Part shown: piece by piece, positions 46,417 to 55,788 of the stretch
Layout: every line of letters begins with the position of its first letter
How positions within the stretch are numbered: the stretch's first letter is position 1
Source of the DNA: DATFVA01 sp963811905
GTDB taxonomy: Bacteria; Bacteroidota; Ignavibacteria; Ignavibacteriales; Ignavibacteriaceae
Length of the DNA stretch: 64,000 bases
Assembly (NCBI GenBank): GCA_963811905.1
Contig: CAWETK010000021.1
Span: 1 to 64,000 of the forward strand
Direction of reading: 5' to 3'
Notes under the pieces: model-generated
Told to the model about the DNA's origin: nothing
Databases searched by the model: none
The model's input: only the letters and a program-made list of their open reading frames with translations
Program-made: the position numbers and the translations under genes

Positions 46417-46608
46417 TCAGGCAAGGAGCTTAACCAGGAAATATGCTAAAACGAAGAAATAAGTTATACTTAATGAGAGTTTCAACAAGCCTTTACGGGA
46501 ATTGCTCTCATCAATATGTACAGCACTCACATCAACTCTTGCAGGTTTGATTTTTTCTGCAATTTCAAAGCTTTCGTCCAAGGCTCTCAAGTGAATATTT
46601 GTTGCCAT
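46417..46608 (-). CDS. Small single-span membrane protein, unknown function
   Basis: 63 residues. A hydrophilic N-terminal half (MATNIHLRALDESFEIAEKI) is followed by a C-terminal hydrophobic helix (LSLSITYFFVLAYFLVKLLA) that probably spans the inner membrane. GGAGAGAAG-type ribosome site lies just before ATG 46608. The gene has its own downstream terminator and nearly 200 nt of free upstream sequence, so it is likely transcribed alone. I do not recognise the family. The clean start, ribosome site and terminator support a real gene. Confidence 0.7.
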   Translation of the reverse strand: MATNIHLRALDESFEIAEKIKPARVDVSAVHIDESNSRKGLLKLSLSITYFFVLAYFLVKLLA

Positions 46609-46802
46609 GCTTCTCTCCGTTAAATTAGATATTCAACACACCTGCTTTAACAGTGACAATAATCATACCTCCGGGAAAGTAGCGGTTTTTTAACTAAAAA
46701 AAAGGGGTAGGTATACTTCTGGTAAGATTTACCGGAAATATTTTTTTGAGGTGCGAAAAATTTTATCTTAGTTGAGAAGGAGCAGTGTGAAGTTAATCAC
46801 TA

Positions 46803-48224
46803 CTACTGCTCTTTCACAATTATAATTCTTCTGTTTTTAGCTCTTCCTTCTTCGGTTGTATTATTTGCGACGGGGAACTTATCTCCAAGGCCATAAATAG
46901 TGAACCTGGAGGCGTCAAGTCCGTGTGAAATGAAGTAGTAATAAACAGCTTCAGCTCTTTTCGATGACATTGTCCTGATCCACTGTTCAGGTCCCTGGCT
47001 ATCCATATGTCCTTCTATTCTCCAGTATGCATCGGGGCTTTTCTTCAGCTGCGCAACTATTTCATCAAGCTGTTTATAGGCTCCGGTCTTTATTTCTGCA
47101 CGATTCGGATAAAAGATATCATCGCCTGAAAGTGAAAAAGTATCAATAGCTTTATTCTTTTCAGATTCATTATTCTCCTGGGGCAGACTATCGGGACAAC
47201 CATCATCATCCTGATAACCATTTACTGTTTCAGCCTGGTCCGGGCATTTATCATCTTTATCAGGGATGCCGTCTCCATCGTTATCGAGATCCGGGCAGCC
47301 GTCATCATCCTGATATCCATCGAAGTCTTCAGCCTCATTCGGACACTTATCATCCTTATCCAATATCCCATCTCCATCATTATCAAGATCCGGACAGCCG
47401 TCCTGGTCCTGGAAACCATCATAGTCTTCAGCTTCATTCGGACACTTATCTTTCAGATCGGGGATACCGTCTCCATCGTTATCTAAATCCGGACAGCCGT
47501 CCTGATCCTGAAAGCCATCATAATCTTCTGCTTCCTGGGGACATCTGTCGTCTGCATCAGGAATCCCATCTCCATCCGAATCGCGATCGCTTAAGAAAGC
47601 ATATGAGATACCAAGTGATATTGTGGAATAAAAATCTTTGTTTTTTCCCAGAGCAACATCATCCAGGTAATCGCTGAAAATGAAATGAAGAGCGGAATTA
47701 ATCTGAATACTTATCTGCTCATTAACCGGAATATTTATACCTGCTTCGGTATTAAATCCGAACGTACTTTTATCATAAATTCCTCTGCGGTTATTTATGA
47801 GCGATTGTCCGTTTTCATCTTTCGGACTGAATGAAAGGTATGACAATCCAACCCCTACATAAGGAAGAAAATCCTGTGTAACCGCATATGAATACAAAAG
47901 AGATGCACTCAGGGATAATACATCTGTGCTAAATACCGTGGGTGATTTAAGAACGTCCTGACCTTTTACTGAGGATAACCCTCCCTGCAGTCTTATGCCG
48001 AGAATATTCTCATCAGTGGCAGGAAAGAAATAAGCTGCAGAAAGTAATCCATTTATTCCAAGTTTAACATCCTTGTAATCGGTCTTACCGATTGTTATTC
48101 CGCCTCCGGCTGTACCGATAAGCGAATGTGAGAAAGGATGCACATTATCCTTAATAAAAGACTGAGGATAATTAAAAAAGGAAATAAATAGCAATAACCC
48201 CGTTAAGAGTTTCAATCTGCCCAT
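46803..48224 (-). CDS. OmpA-family outer-membrane protein with thrombospondin type-3 repeats
   Basis: 473 residues. Signal peptide (LKLLTGLLLFISFFNYPQS), outer-membrane beta-barrel (about 30-215), then four calcium-binding type-3 repeats (about 218-345) of the form DxDxDGIPDxxDxCPxEAEDxDGxQDxDGCPD, then a C-terminal OmpA peptidoglycan-binding domain (WRIEGHMDSQGPEQWI, SSKRAEAVYYYF, NRRIIIVKEQ). The repeats are also visible as DNA-level near-duplications between about 47220 and 47580. The family anchors the outer membrane to peptidoglycan; the Asp-rich linker is rigidified by calcium. It lies downstream of a second OmpA gene in the same direction with a large inverted repeat between them. Confidence 0.92.
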   Translation of the reverse strand: MGRLKLLTGLLLFISFFNYPQSFIKDNVHPFSHSLIGTAGGGITIGKTDYKDVKLGINGLLSAAYFFPATDENILGIRLQGGLSSVKGQDVLKSPTVFSTDVLSLSASLLYSYAVTQDFLPYVGVGLSYLSFSPKDENGQSLINNRRGIYDKSTFGFNTEAGINIPVNEQISIQINSALHFIFSDYLDDVALGKNKDFYSTISLGISYAFLSDRDSDGDGIPDADDRCPQEAEDYDGFQDQDGCPDLDNDGDGIPDLKDKCPNEAEDYDGFQDQDGCPDLDNDGDGILDKDDKCPNEAEDFDGYQDDDGCPDLDNDGDGIPDKDDKCPDQAETVNGYQDDDGCPDSLPQENNESEKNKAIDTFSLSGDDIFYPNRAEIKTGAYKQLDEIVAQLKKSPDAYWRIEGHMDSQGPEQWIRTMSSKRAEAVYYYFISHGLDASRFTIYGLGDKFPVANNTTEEGRAKNRRIIIVKEQ

Positions 48225-48275
48225 TTCACACCAATATTTTTTTTAGAGTAACTCAACTAGTTTCAATTCCCCCCG

Positions 48276-48352
48276 GAATTTGGCTTAATACTGAAAAATC
48301 AGTATACAATATTCAACTTTTTTGTGAATAAATAAAGTATTAAGCCAAATTC
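48276..48352. repeat. 16-bp perfect inverted repeat with a competing inner hairpin
   Basis: GAATTTGGCTTAATAC (48276-48291) and its exact complement GTATTAAGCCAAATTC (48337-48352) are separated by 45 nt. A second hairpin, TACTGA-AAAA-TCAGTA (48289-48304), uses the last bases of the left arm, so the two structures exclude each other. It lies between two OmpA genes on the minus strand. There is no T-run of terminator type. It may be a folded leader, a processing site, or a short non-coding mobile element. Confidence 0.7.
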
Positions 48353-48376
48353 TTCATCAGCCTCTACACATTTGTT

Positions 48377-49462
48377 TTAATCAATTATCTGAAATTCAAC
48401 TCTTCTATTAAAAGCTCTGTTAAGAGGAGAATTATTATCCCGGACAGGTTCTTTCTCACCAAAAGCTTTTTTAGAAATTCTATCTTCACTGATGCCTTTA
48501 GAAGTAAGGTAATCATAAACAGCATTAACTCTTCTTTCAGAAAGCTTTTGATTGTATTCATCTGAACCGAAGCTGTCGGTATGGCCTGTAATTACAATCT
48601 GCATATCAGGGTTTTCCTTTAATACATTTACAGCATGTTCGAGTATCGGGTATGATTCAACCCTGATTTTCGATTTATCAAAATCGAAATTGACATTGAA
48701 AAGCATGGGTTTAGTACGGTAGATAGTATCTTTTTCAACTTTAACTACGGGTACTTCCTTAAATACAGTATCGGTTTTTATGATCTCCGTTATGCCCTGG
48801 GGACATTCTTCACATATAGTTGAAGGGTCACCGGGAGCGAATTGCCATAAGAGTCCTAATTCAAAAGTCATATAGGTATCACCGTTTCCGCCTAAGATAC
48901 CTTTATCCTGCTGGTTGACACTATAGTTGCCGTCAAGTTTATTATGTGACAGAGTGTGGTAGTTCATTTCTGTTTTTAATTTCCAGTTGTCGGAAATATT
49001 CCAGAATGCACCCAGACCAAGATTTACTTCATAACCGGCAACAAAATCATTCAATTCAGGATTATATGAATTTTTAGATTTTGATCCCACAAATCCTCCG
49101 CCAGCTAATAAAAAAGGAGATACGAAATCGCAGGGGAGTATCGAGTAAATCAAATCCAGATCGCCCGTAAATACATTAACTTTTTGTGTAAGTGTCTGAC
49201 TATTCTTAAAATAAATTGACTCGAGATGATAAATGCCTCCTTTTAGTCTGAGAGAAATATGTTCAGAGAAATCTCTTTCAAAAGACAAGTAGCCGCCAAA
49301 GTTAGTATTAGCAGAATAACCGTCTCCTGAAACACTGATAAATCTCGGATAGGTGGCTCCAAAACCCAGGCTCCATCCGTCCTGAGCCAGCTGGGCATAG
49401 CTATTATTATTTGCTGAGATGAAGAGGAAGAACAAGAATGCGAACAGTGAGAGTTTCATCAA
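48377..49462 (-). CDS. OmpA-family outer-membrane protein
   Basis: 361 residues. Signal peptide (LSLFAFLFFLFISANNNSYA), N-terminal beta-barrel (about 25-215), a linker with CEECPQGITE (two Cys), then a PAL/OmpA C-terminal domain: NVNFDFDKSKIRVESYP, IVITGHTDSFGSDEYNQKLS, RVNAVYDYL, FNRRVEFQIID. The family binds peptidoglycan through this domain; barrel function unknown. It is the first of two OmpA-type genes in tandem; about 500 nt of free upstream sequence suggests its own promoter. Confidence 0.9.
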   Translation of the reverse strand: MMKLSLFAFLFFLFISANNNSYAQLAQDGWSLGFGATYPRFISVSGDGYSANTNFGGYLSFERDFSEHISLRLKGGIYHLESIYFKNSQTLTQKVNVFTGDLDLIYSILPCDFVSPFLLAGGGFVGSKSKNSYNPELNDFVAGYEVNLGLGAFWNISDNWKLKTEMNYHTLSHNKLDGNYSVNQQDKGILGGNGDTYMTFELGLLWQFAPGDPSTICEECPQGITEIIKTDTVFKEVPVVKVEKDTIYRTKPMLFNVNFDFDKSKIRVESYPILEHAVNVLKENPDMQIVITGHTDSFGSDEYNQKLSERRVNAVYDYLTSKGISEDRISKKAFGEKEPVRDNNSPLNRAFNRRVEFQIID

Positions 49463-49963
49463 AATTGCCTTATTATGTAGAATTGTTCCAAAATAAACAG
49501 AATTTATATTGCAGCTTTTACAAGATATGTGCCATAACGAAACAGGTTAAAAAAGATGCAAAATCCGTTATTTCTACTCCAAATATACATTTAATATCGT
49601 TTTAGAAGAAGTTGGATTATACTCTGAATTCTCAAAATGAAACTTTTACCTGAATGTAGGTCAGTTGTCCCGGGTTCTGCCAGAAGTCTGTAAAGTAGGG
49701 TTAATGATGGTTCAATTGGACAAAATGATCGGGGTATTTTTTTAATTAAAGATATTTTCAGCTTTATTTAGGAAGGGGTATGAACGTATGTGGGACGAAT
49801 GTAGAACGTATGTGAGACGTATGTGAGACGTATGTGGAACGCAGGAGTCCCGCGGAAGCTAATCGATATAACGGGTAAAATATAAAAGCACCGGGATGGT
49901 TTAGGCTTGATTAGAATTAAAAAGGGTTTAAGAAGACTCTAATTACTAACCGGAAGATCTGCC
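49463..49963. repeat. Intergenic region with 12-bp tandem repeats
   Basis: 501 nt without a gene. The notable part is 49782-49842: about five imperfect copies of a 12-nt unit of the form GAACGTATGTGR, varying by one or two bases per copy. The first half (49463-49750) should contain the promoter of the OmpA gene on the minus strand, though none can be placed with confidence. The remainder lies just beyond the 3' end of the glycosidase gene, and no terminator hairpin is clear there. Confidence 0.55.
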
Positions 49964-51409
49964 TTATTTCAGCAATATCATTTTTCTGACTGCTGTATAC
50001 CTTCCTGCCTGCATTCTGTAGAAATAGACACCGCTACTCAGCAGATTATTATTAAAAGATAAAAATAATTTATACGTTCCTGCCTGTTTAATTCCCTGAG
50101 CAATTACCCTGAGTGATTCACCAAGAGAGTTGAAAAGTTCAATCTTTACGAATACGGGCTGTTTTAGCGTATATGAAATTGTTGTGGATGGATTAAAAGG
50201 ATTTGGAAAATTCTGGTAAAGGACAAAATCTTTATTATACGGTAGTATGGTATCATTTTCTAAAAGTTGAATATGTTCTTTAAATAAGTTGAATAAATCA
50301 GGATCCTGTATTTCATTGAAAGCATACCGGTCGGCTATATCCTTCAGGTCCGGATGTACATAATCCCATATGATGGCTGATTTTGAAGGAGTTCCTCTTA
50401 TTGTCTGAAAGTAATTTTTGTAACTTCCTGCTTTTTCGTTTATTACTCCAAACTCTCCTAAAAGTGCCGGCTTATGATAACCCCCCGAAATTACTGTATG
50501 ATCATTGATCCATGTATTTCCTGCTAATGACTCGAATTGCCAGGAATCTGGATATAAATGGAATGAAGAATAATCTATATTTTCAATTGAAGTATTTTCA
50601 AGAAAACTTGTTCCCTTTGAGCCATTGAATAAGAAATAGGAGCTGTTATAAAACAGATCAGCATCCGAATAATTTTCTTTACGGTTATCATACCCTGTTT
50701 CACCCGTACTTAGAAGATGGCTGGTGTCAATCGATTTAAAATATGAAGCCATCTCACGGTACCAGTTATAAACAAAACCGACGGGCAAACCCTGATTTGA
50801 TGCTTCGTTAATTAATTCAAAGCTGAATATTACGGGATCATCTTTATATTTTAGGCCGGTGTACACATTTGTTCTGTTCAGGATTGTATTGATATAAAAT
50901 TTATACCAGTTCTTTATGGAATCATCTGTAAAAAAATCATTATGCGTATATCCCTTTCCGGTTATGGGACGAAGGTAATGTTCAGCCCATTTTATATACT
51001 GCTCTATTCCTCCGAAGTCACTGTAATTATTTTCCAGTGTTAAAATTAATTTCACACCGTAGTGTCTGGCTCTATAGATGACATAATCGAGGGCGGTTAA
51101 ACCGCCTTCACGCAGCCCGTACGGCGAATATCTGATTAAAGACAGACTATCCTGACCTGAGTTAAAAGCCCATGTTCTTACGACCTTAATTCCTGTTTCG
51201 CTTGCTGTATTTAATACATCATTTACAATATATTTTTTCGTGGAATCTGAAGCAGTCCATTGCAGGTAGTAAGCGCTGAATCCCAGGAAATAGAAAACAG
51301 AGTCACCTTCACAGAATTTATCATCTTTGCAGTAAACGAAATTATCCTGAGGCAGTATCGGGTGATTTATTAGTATCAGGATTACTCCACACAGCAGTAT
51401 TACTTTCAT
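49964..51409 (-). CDS. Secreted GH5-type glycoside hydrolase (mannanase-like) with type IX sorting domain
   Basis: 481 residues. N-terminal signal peptide (VILLCGVILILINHPILPQ). Catalytic (beta/alpha)8 domain about 25-375: VVRTWAFNSGQ, LILTLENNYSDFGG, FSFELINEAS with the acid/base Glu, SSFHLYPDSW, and ALLGEFGV with the nucleophile Glu. The arrangement resembles GH5_7-like mannan endo-1,4-beta-mannosidases, but substrate is inference. The C-terminus (about 395-481) is a Por/type IX secretion sorting domain: YQNFPNPFNPSTTISY start, LFNSLGESLRVI, LSSGVYFYRMQAG, KMILLK end. The protein should therefore pass the outer membrane by the type IX system and be surface-bound or released. It stands alone between two intergenic regions. 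Confidence 0.9.
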   Translation of the reverse strand: MKVILLCGVILILINHPILPQDNFVYCKDDKFCEGDSVFYFLGFSAYYLQWTASDSTKKYIVNDVLNTASETGIKVVRTWAFNSGQDSLSLIRYSPYGLREGGLTALDYVIYRARHYGVKLILTLENNYSDFGGIEQYIKWAEHYLRPITGKGYTHNDFFTDDSIKNWYKFYINTILNRTNVYTGLKYKDDPVIFSFELINEASNQGLPVGFVYNWYREMASYFKSIDTSHLLSTGETGYDNRKENYSDADLFYNSSYFLFNGSKGTSFLENTSIENIDYSSFHLYPDSWQFESLAGNTWINDHTVISGGYHKPALLGEFGVINEKAGSYKNYFQTIRGTPSKSAIIWDYVHPDLKDIADRYAFNEIQDPDLFNLFKEHIQLLENDTILPYNKDFVLYQNFPNPFNPSTTISYTLKQPVFVKIELFNSLGESLRVIAQGIKQAGTYKLFLSFNNNLLSSGVYFYRMQAGRYTAVRKMILLK

Positions 51410-51510
51410 TAAGGGTCCTTGAAACGTGTATAATTACGCACGTTACAGCTAAGTTAAAAATCCTGAGAATAAAAATAAAAAGCTTATTTAGTACCCGGAC
51501 TTTCCTGATA

Positions 51511-51547
51511 TAAAAAAGAAGCCTGACAGGGGAGAAACTGTCAGGCT
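51511..51547 (-). terminator. Rho-independent terminator of the electron-transport operon
   Basis: 10-bp perfect stem AGCCTGACAG/CTGTCAGGCT with an 8-nt loop. On the minus strand it is followed by TTCTTTTTT. It lies 27 nt after the stop of the DUF2339 gene, so it ends the operon that begins at the receiver or Rieske gene. Confidence 0.88.
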
Positions 51548-51573
51548 GCTGCAGAGTGCGGAATAAAAACAGT

Positions 51574-53215
51574 TCAGGCAACTTCTTTTGTTTTGGTATT
51601 GGTCCGCATCCTCGTATACATTATTGAAATGATAAGAAGAATAATACTAACTGCAAGGAAAGAAATTATTTTATATGTAATATCGGCAGATGCAATTCCG
51701 AAGGCAGCCAGGTAGAGACTTGTTAATATCAGTGTATAGACTGCCATCATACGGTATTTTTTATTCTTAAGGAGCCTGCCCATCAGGTAGTAGAGAAGTG
51801 CAAGTCCTGCCCAGGACAGTCCCACAAAACTCGAAGGCAGTACCTCGTAAAGTACATAAGGAAGTATGAAGAATGCCATAATAAGATATGCAAGCCTGAT
51901 GGTGTTCGTAGTTAGTTCAAGCCTCGTTTTCTGCCAGTTAAGTATACGGGCACTAATTAAAGCTGCCAGACCAAAGCTTACGCCTTCAATCCCTACAGTA
52001 CTGACGTTTATCAGGTAAGTAATCAGTATGCCTCCGAATATAAATGTATTGGCTACTATAATGAATTTGGATCTGAACCATAATGCTGTGGAGATTACAA
52101 CTATGCTCTGCCAGCATAGCAGAATAAAGTAGGCCGGTTCACTGTAAGAGGCAATAATAGCGGCGCTTAATGCGGCATAGGCAGACATCGCATAAATAAA
52201 AGATCCATATTTGCTTTTTTCTTTTGTCCAGAAAAAGATAGCTAAAACCATAAATACTGCGAAGGCACCTGTGTGAACAATTCCCAGGTTATTAACCCCG
52301 CTGAGGATAGAGATCAGAAGAAACAACCCGTAGCCTAGTCGATGCATTCATTATTGTCATAAATAATTCATCCAGTTCCTGTTTCTTTCCTTTGATGAGC
52401 ATTAAACTTCCCCCGCCGTAGATGGAAAGGTAGGCAAGCAGGAAAATAAGGTTGTAATGAAATCCGTTTGTGATCAGAAGAGGGTGGCCGAGTAGGGGAT
52501 TGTTTACAAACCAGAAACCATGCGCCATAAATGTGAAAATTATTCCGAATACCATCAGGTTGGATGAATTGAACCGGAGTGAAAGCACAACAACTGAAAT
52601 GCTAATTAATGTCAGCATAGTGAATATCAGTAATGGTATTTCAGTGACGAGTGCCGTCATCATAAAAAATAATTCGGAGAGAGCAATCAGGTAGACAGAC
52701 TGGCGTCGTGATGCTATCCAGTATGCAAGTCCTCCGACTAGTGCTAAAAGAATAACAAGGAGAAGCCTGGTTGTAATGATCGGTTCCATTCCGAAGAAAT
52801 GAAGCCGCAGGGTAGTGAGATATAACAGGGCTGCACCGCCTCCGATTAAAAATCCGGAAATATATTTGAATGATTTCAGCCATATTTCGGGAACCAGTAT
52901 AAGAGTAAGACTCAGCAGATATCCGATTAAAATGGGGAGCATAGGAGGATAATTATCCAGCGGCTGTGTAATAAGAAAAAACATACCAAGAAGGAATGCT
53001 GATATTCCTATTTTTGCAAACCAGAATTCACCTATTGCCAGTTCAAGTGCATCATCATCATCCTCGGAATGTTGGACAGGCTTTATTGTACTTTCAGTCA
53101 CCGGGTTTTCTCTGCGGAGATTCAAAGCAGTCTCCACTTCCGTCAATCTTTTATCCATCCGGTTCATTGAATTTACAAGTTCTTCTATCAGAGAATTTGA
53201 AATCTCACTATTCAT
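51574..53215 (-). CDS. DUF2339-like polytopic membrane protein, one frameshift
   Basis: About 545 residues once rejoined. N-terminal short coiled coil (LIEELVNSMNRMDKRLTEVETAL), an acidic linker (EDDDDALEL), the family's hallmark EFWFAKIGISAFLLGMFFL start of the membrane region, then about sixteen further hydrophobic helices. The frame breaks near 52335-52345. The upstream frame runs to MNASTRL and ends, while the downstream one continues as LGYGLFLLISILSG. The family's function is unknown. It lies 17 nt after the multihaem cytochrome gene and just before the terminator, so it belongs to this operon. This suggests a role near the respiratory complex but does not prove one. Confidence 0.75.
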
Positions 53216-53232
53216 AATACCTCCGGTTTTTT

Positions 53233-54714
53233 TTAATCCCTAAGGGGATTTTGTTTTTCGATTTTCCTGATGTAGAAGAAAAGAATGACTATGAGAAAGC
53301 TTATAATCAGGACTGACACGCCTAACCCGATTCTCCTGAAATAATATTCATCTATTGCTCCTTGTGCAGATGCAATTACATTCTTCGAAGAGGCAAAGCC
53401 TTTATCGACAACCTCTTTGAATTTGTCTTTATTGAAGGAATGAACTATTGTCCTGGTTTCTATCTTGGCCTGATGAATGCTTCTCAATTCGAATTTTTCT
53501 TCCTCTACTTCCATTCCCTTCTGCTCAGCTTCAAATATAAGAGAAGTGGCAAGATTTTCCCTGTTAGTAAGACTATCGAGCCATTGCTTCATCTGGGCAG
53601 CAACCACATAGCCTTTAACATTATCGGATTTAGAATGACATTTTGAACATACTGCACCCGCACCTGTTCCCAGCAGATTATCTGTGACCGAAGCAATATC
53701 GTGCTTGCCATGGCAGGTTACACATTCAGGATAATTCTTCTCGTCGAAAACCTTTTTATGCGGACTCCCTGAAAATAAATCTGCATTAAGCACATGGCAC
53801 GTTCCGCATACTTTGGAAATGGAAGTAATTCCCGGGGGAACCGCACCATGGTTGCCATGACAGTTGTTACAGGTTGGAGCACTCAGGTCATCTTTTTCCA
53901 GCAGAGCTTTTCCATGAGCGCTTGCTATGTATTTATCATATTGGTCAGTCGGGATACCGTACTGTTCCATATACTGCTTATTGCTGTGGCAGGCAGAGCA
54001 TGTTTTAGGAATATTTGTTGCATAGACAGAAGACCTGACATCTTTAGCCGATAGTATATTGTGGCTTCCATGACAGCTTACGCATTGTGCAGGTTTCGGA
54101 TCTCCTTTTGCATTCAGAATACCATGTTCACTCGTCCTGTATTTCTGCAGCTGGTCAACCGCTATTTCGGGATTGTATGATTTCATAAATGCTGCATTAC
54201 CATGACATTTATTGCAGGTCTGAGGAATGTTGGTTGGATAGACAGGGGATTGAGGATTTTTTACAGAAACAATTCCGTGTGCATTATGGCAGGTTATGCA
54301 CTGTACTATTCTGTCAGTTCCATTCAGACTAAGTTTACCGTGCACACTGTTTTTAAGTAATGTCATCTGGTCAGTAGAAAGATGTTTATCATATTTTGAA
54401 ATGAATGAGGCATCTGAATGACATCTGGAGCATATCTCAGATATCTGGTTTCCTTTAGGAACTCCGATGAAGCCTTTCTGTTTATCCATGGCTTCATCCA
54501 TATCTTCACTTTTATTATTTCCGCCATGACAATCGGAACAGCTTAAACCGGCCAGATGGTGAACATCATTTTTAAATAATTCAGCAGGAGAACTTCCCAT
54601 ATCGGAATGGCACGAGAAACACATATCCCCGGCGGCATATGCCTGTATGGCAGAAAAGAAGTAGAGGAATAAAAATATTATGCAGGTTCTAAGTATATTT
54701 TTCACGACAGCCAC
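53233..54714 (-). CDS. Eleven-haem c-type cytochrome, membrane-anchored
   Basis: 493 residues. Signal peptide (TCIIFLFLYFFSAIQAYA) and then eleven CxxCH motifs (CFSCH, CSDCH, CSRCH, CITCH, CNKCH, CVSCH, CSACH, CNNCH, CGTCH, CVTCH, CSKCH) within about residues 32-345. A haem-free helical segment and a C-terminal membrane helix (VSVLIISFLIVILFFYIRKI) follow. It should sit on the periplasmic side, held by the helix. Its start overlaps the stop of the cytochrome b gene by 13 nt, so it is translationally coupled. In a bc-type complex it takes the place of cytochrome c1 as acceptor from the Rieske protein, by inference. The repeated TNIPKTC / NIPQTC spacing hints at internal duplication. Confidence 0.93.
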   Translation of the reverse strand: MAVVKNILRTCIIFLFLYFFSAIQAYAAGDMCFSCHSDMGSSPAELFKNDVHHLAGLSCSDCHGGNNKSEDMDEAMDKQKGFIGVPKGNQISEICSRCHSDASFISKYDKHLSTDQMTLLKNSVHGKLSLNGTDRIVQCITCHNAHGIVSVKNPQSPVYPTNIPQTCNKCHGNAAFMKSYNPEIAVDQLQKYRTSEHGILNAKGDPKPAQCVSCHGSHNILSAKDVRSSVYATNIPKTCSACHSNKQYMEQYGIPTDQYDKYIASAHGKALLEKDDLSAPTCNNCHGNHGAVPPGITSISKVCGTCHVLNADLFSGSPHKKVFDEKNYPECVTCHGKHDIASVTDNLLGTGAGAVCSKCHSKSDNVKGYVVAAQMKQWLDSLTNRENLATSLIFEAEQKGMEVEEEKFELRSIHQAKIETRTIVHSFNKDKFKEVVDKGFASSKNVIASAQGAIDEYYFRRIGLGVSVLIISFLIVILFFYIRKIEKQNPLRD

Positions 54715-55781
54715 CCGAGAGTTGTTAAAACGATGATAAAAATGACAACAAAGATTCCCAGATAATTGATCTTTAAATTGCGCTGACCTCTGGAACTCTT
54801 ACGATCCCAGAAAGGAACGAGAAGCCAGAGGATTCCCGCGAGACCAAAGAGAAGAATACCTACCATCTCACCTTCAAACAGTACTATATGTGAGGGGAAG
54901 TATTTAAGTGTCTGGAACATAAAGAGGAAATACCATTCGGGTTTAATTCCTGCTGGTGCAACACCGAAGAGATCAGCTTTCAGCCCGAGTTCAGCAGGAA
55001 AAAATACTGCAAGCACTGCGAGGAGATTCAGTACCAATAGCCATAACAGAAGATCGCGGAGAAAAAAATTAGGGAAGAAAGGCATCTTTTTAAGAGGAAC
55101 CTTCTTTGATTCTTTTGTTTCAAGAGGTTCGCTCATGCCCTGTCGTTGAACAAGTATCAGGTGGAGCCCAAGGAGTATTGTAAAAATACCCGGCAGCAGT
55201 GCGACGTGGAATCCAAAAAATCTTGAGAGGGTAGCGCCTGTTACATCATCTCCGCCTCTCAGGAAAATTTTCATCGGTTCCCCGATAACTGGAATTGCGC
55301 CTGCGATATCGGTACCGACTTTTGTTGCGAAGAATGCCAGCTGATTCCAGGGAAGCAGATACCCGCTGAATCCGAAGAACATTGCAAGGAACAGCATCAG
55401 CATACCTGAAAACCAGGTCATTTCTCTCGGTTTGCGGTATGACTTTTCAAAATATACGCTGAACATATGTATGAACAGCGAGAATATGAACAGGTTTGCA
55501 GACCAGGCATGGATTGATCTTACAAGCCAGCCGAACTGCACTTTTGACATTATAAATTGAATGCTTTCATAAGCAAGATCTGCACTTCCTTTGTAGTAAA
55601 AAAGGAGAAGGATACCAGTGACAACCTGAATTATAAAGAGGAACACTGAAACGCCTCCAAAGTAATACCAGATAGAATGCCTGTGAACAGGTACATACTT
55701 TTTACTGAAGAATTTTATTAAGTCTTCAAACTGTACGCGGTCGTCAACCCAGGAGTATAATTTTAAGAATTGTTTTTTCAT
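54702..55781 (-). CDS. Cytochrome b of a bc-type quinol oxidoreductase
   Basis: 359 residues, so N- and C-terminal halves in one chain. HRHSIWYYFGG, LFYYKGSADLAYESI, VRSIHAWSANLFIFSLFIHM (haem-ligand His pair region), GFSGYLLPWNQLAFFATKVGT, RFFGFHVALLPGIFTILLGLHL (second His pair), PEWYFLFMFQTLKYFP (PEWY, the quinol-oxidation motif) are all present. Integral membrane subunit that oxidises quinol and carries two b haems. Downstream of the Rieske gene by 7 nt and overlapping the multihaem cytochrome gene. No cytochrome c1 gene is present. Confidence 0.94.
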   Translation of the reverse strand: MKKQFLKLYSWVDDRVQFEDLIKFFSKKYVPVHRHSIWYYFGGVSVFLFIIQVVTGILLLFYYKGSADLAYESIQFIMSKVQFGWLVRSIHAWSANLFIFSLFIHMFSVYFEKSYRKPREMTWFSGMLMLFLAMFFGFSGYLLPWNQLAFFATKVGTDIAGAIPVIGEPMKIFLRGGDDVTGATLSRFFGFHVALLPGIFTILLGLHLILVQRQGMSEPLETKESKKVPLKKMPFFPNFFLRDLLLWLLVLNLLAVLAVFFPAELGLKADLFGVAPAGIKPEWYFLFMFQTLKYFPSHIVLFEGEMVGILLFGLAGILWLLVPFWDRKSSRGQRNLKINYLGIFVVIFIIVLTTLGWLS

Positions 55782-55788
55782 TTTGGTT

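Noticed and set aside
47222..47437. Open frame in another frame of the OmpA gene with thrombospondin repeats
   Set aside because: It is a shadow created by the repeated Asp-rich coding sequence of the real gene.
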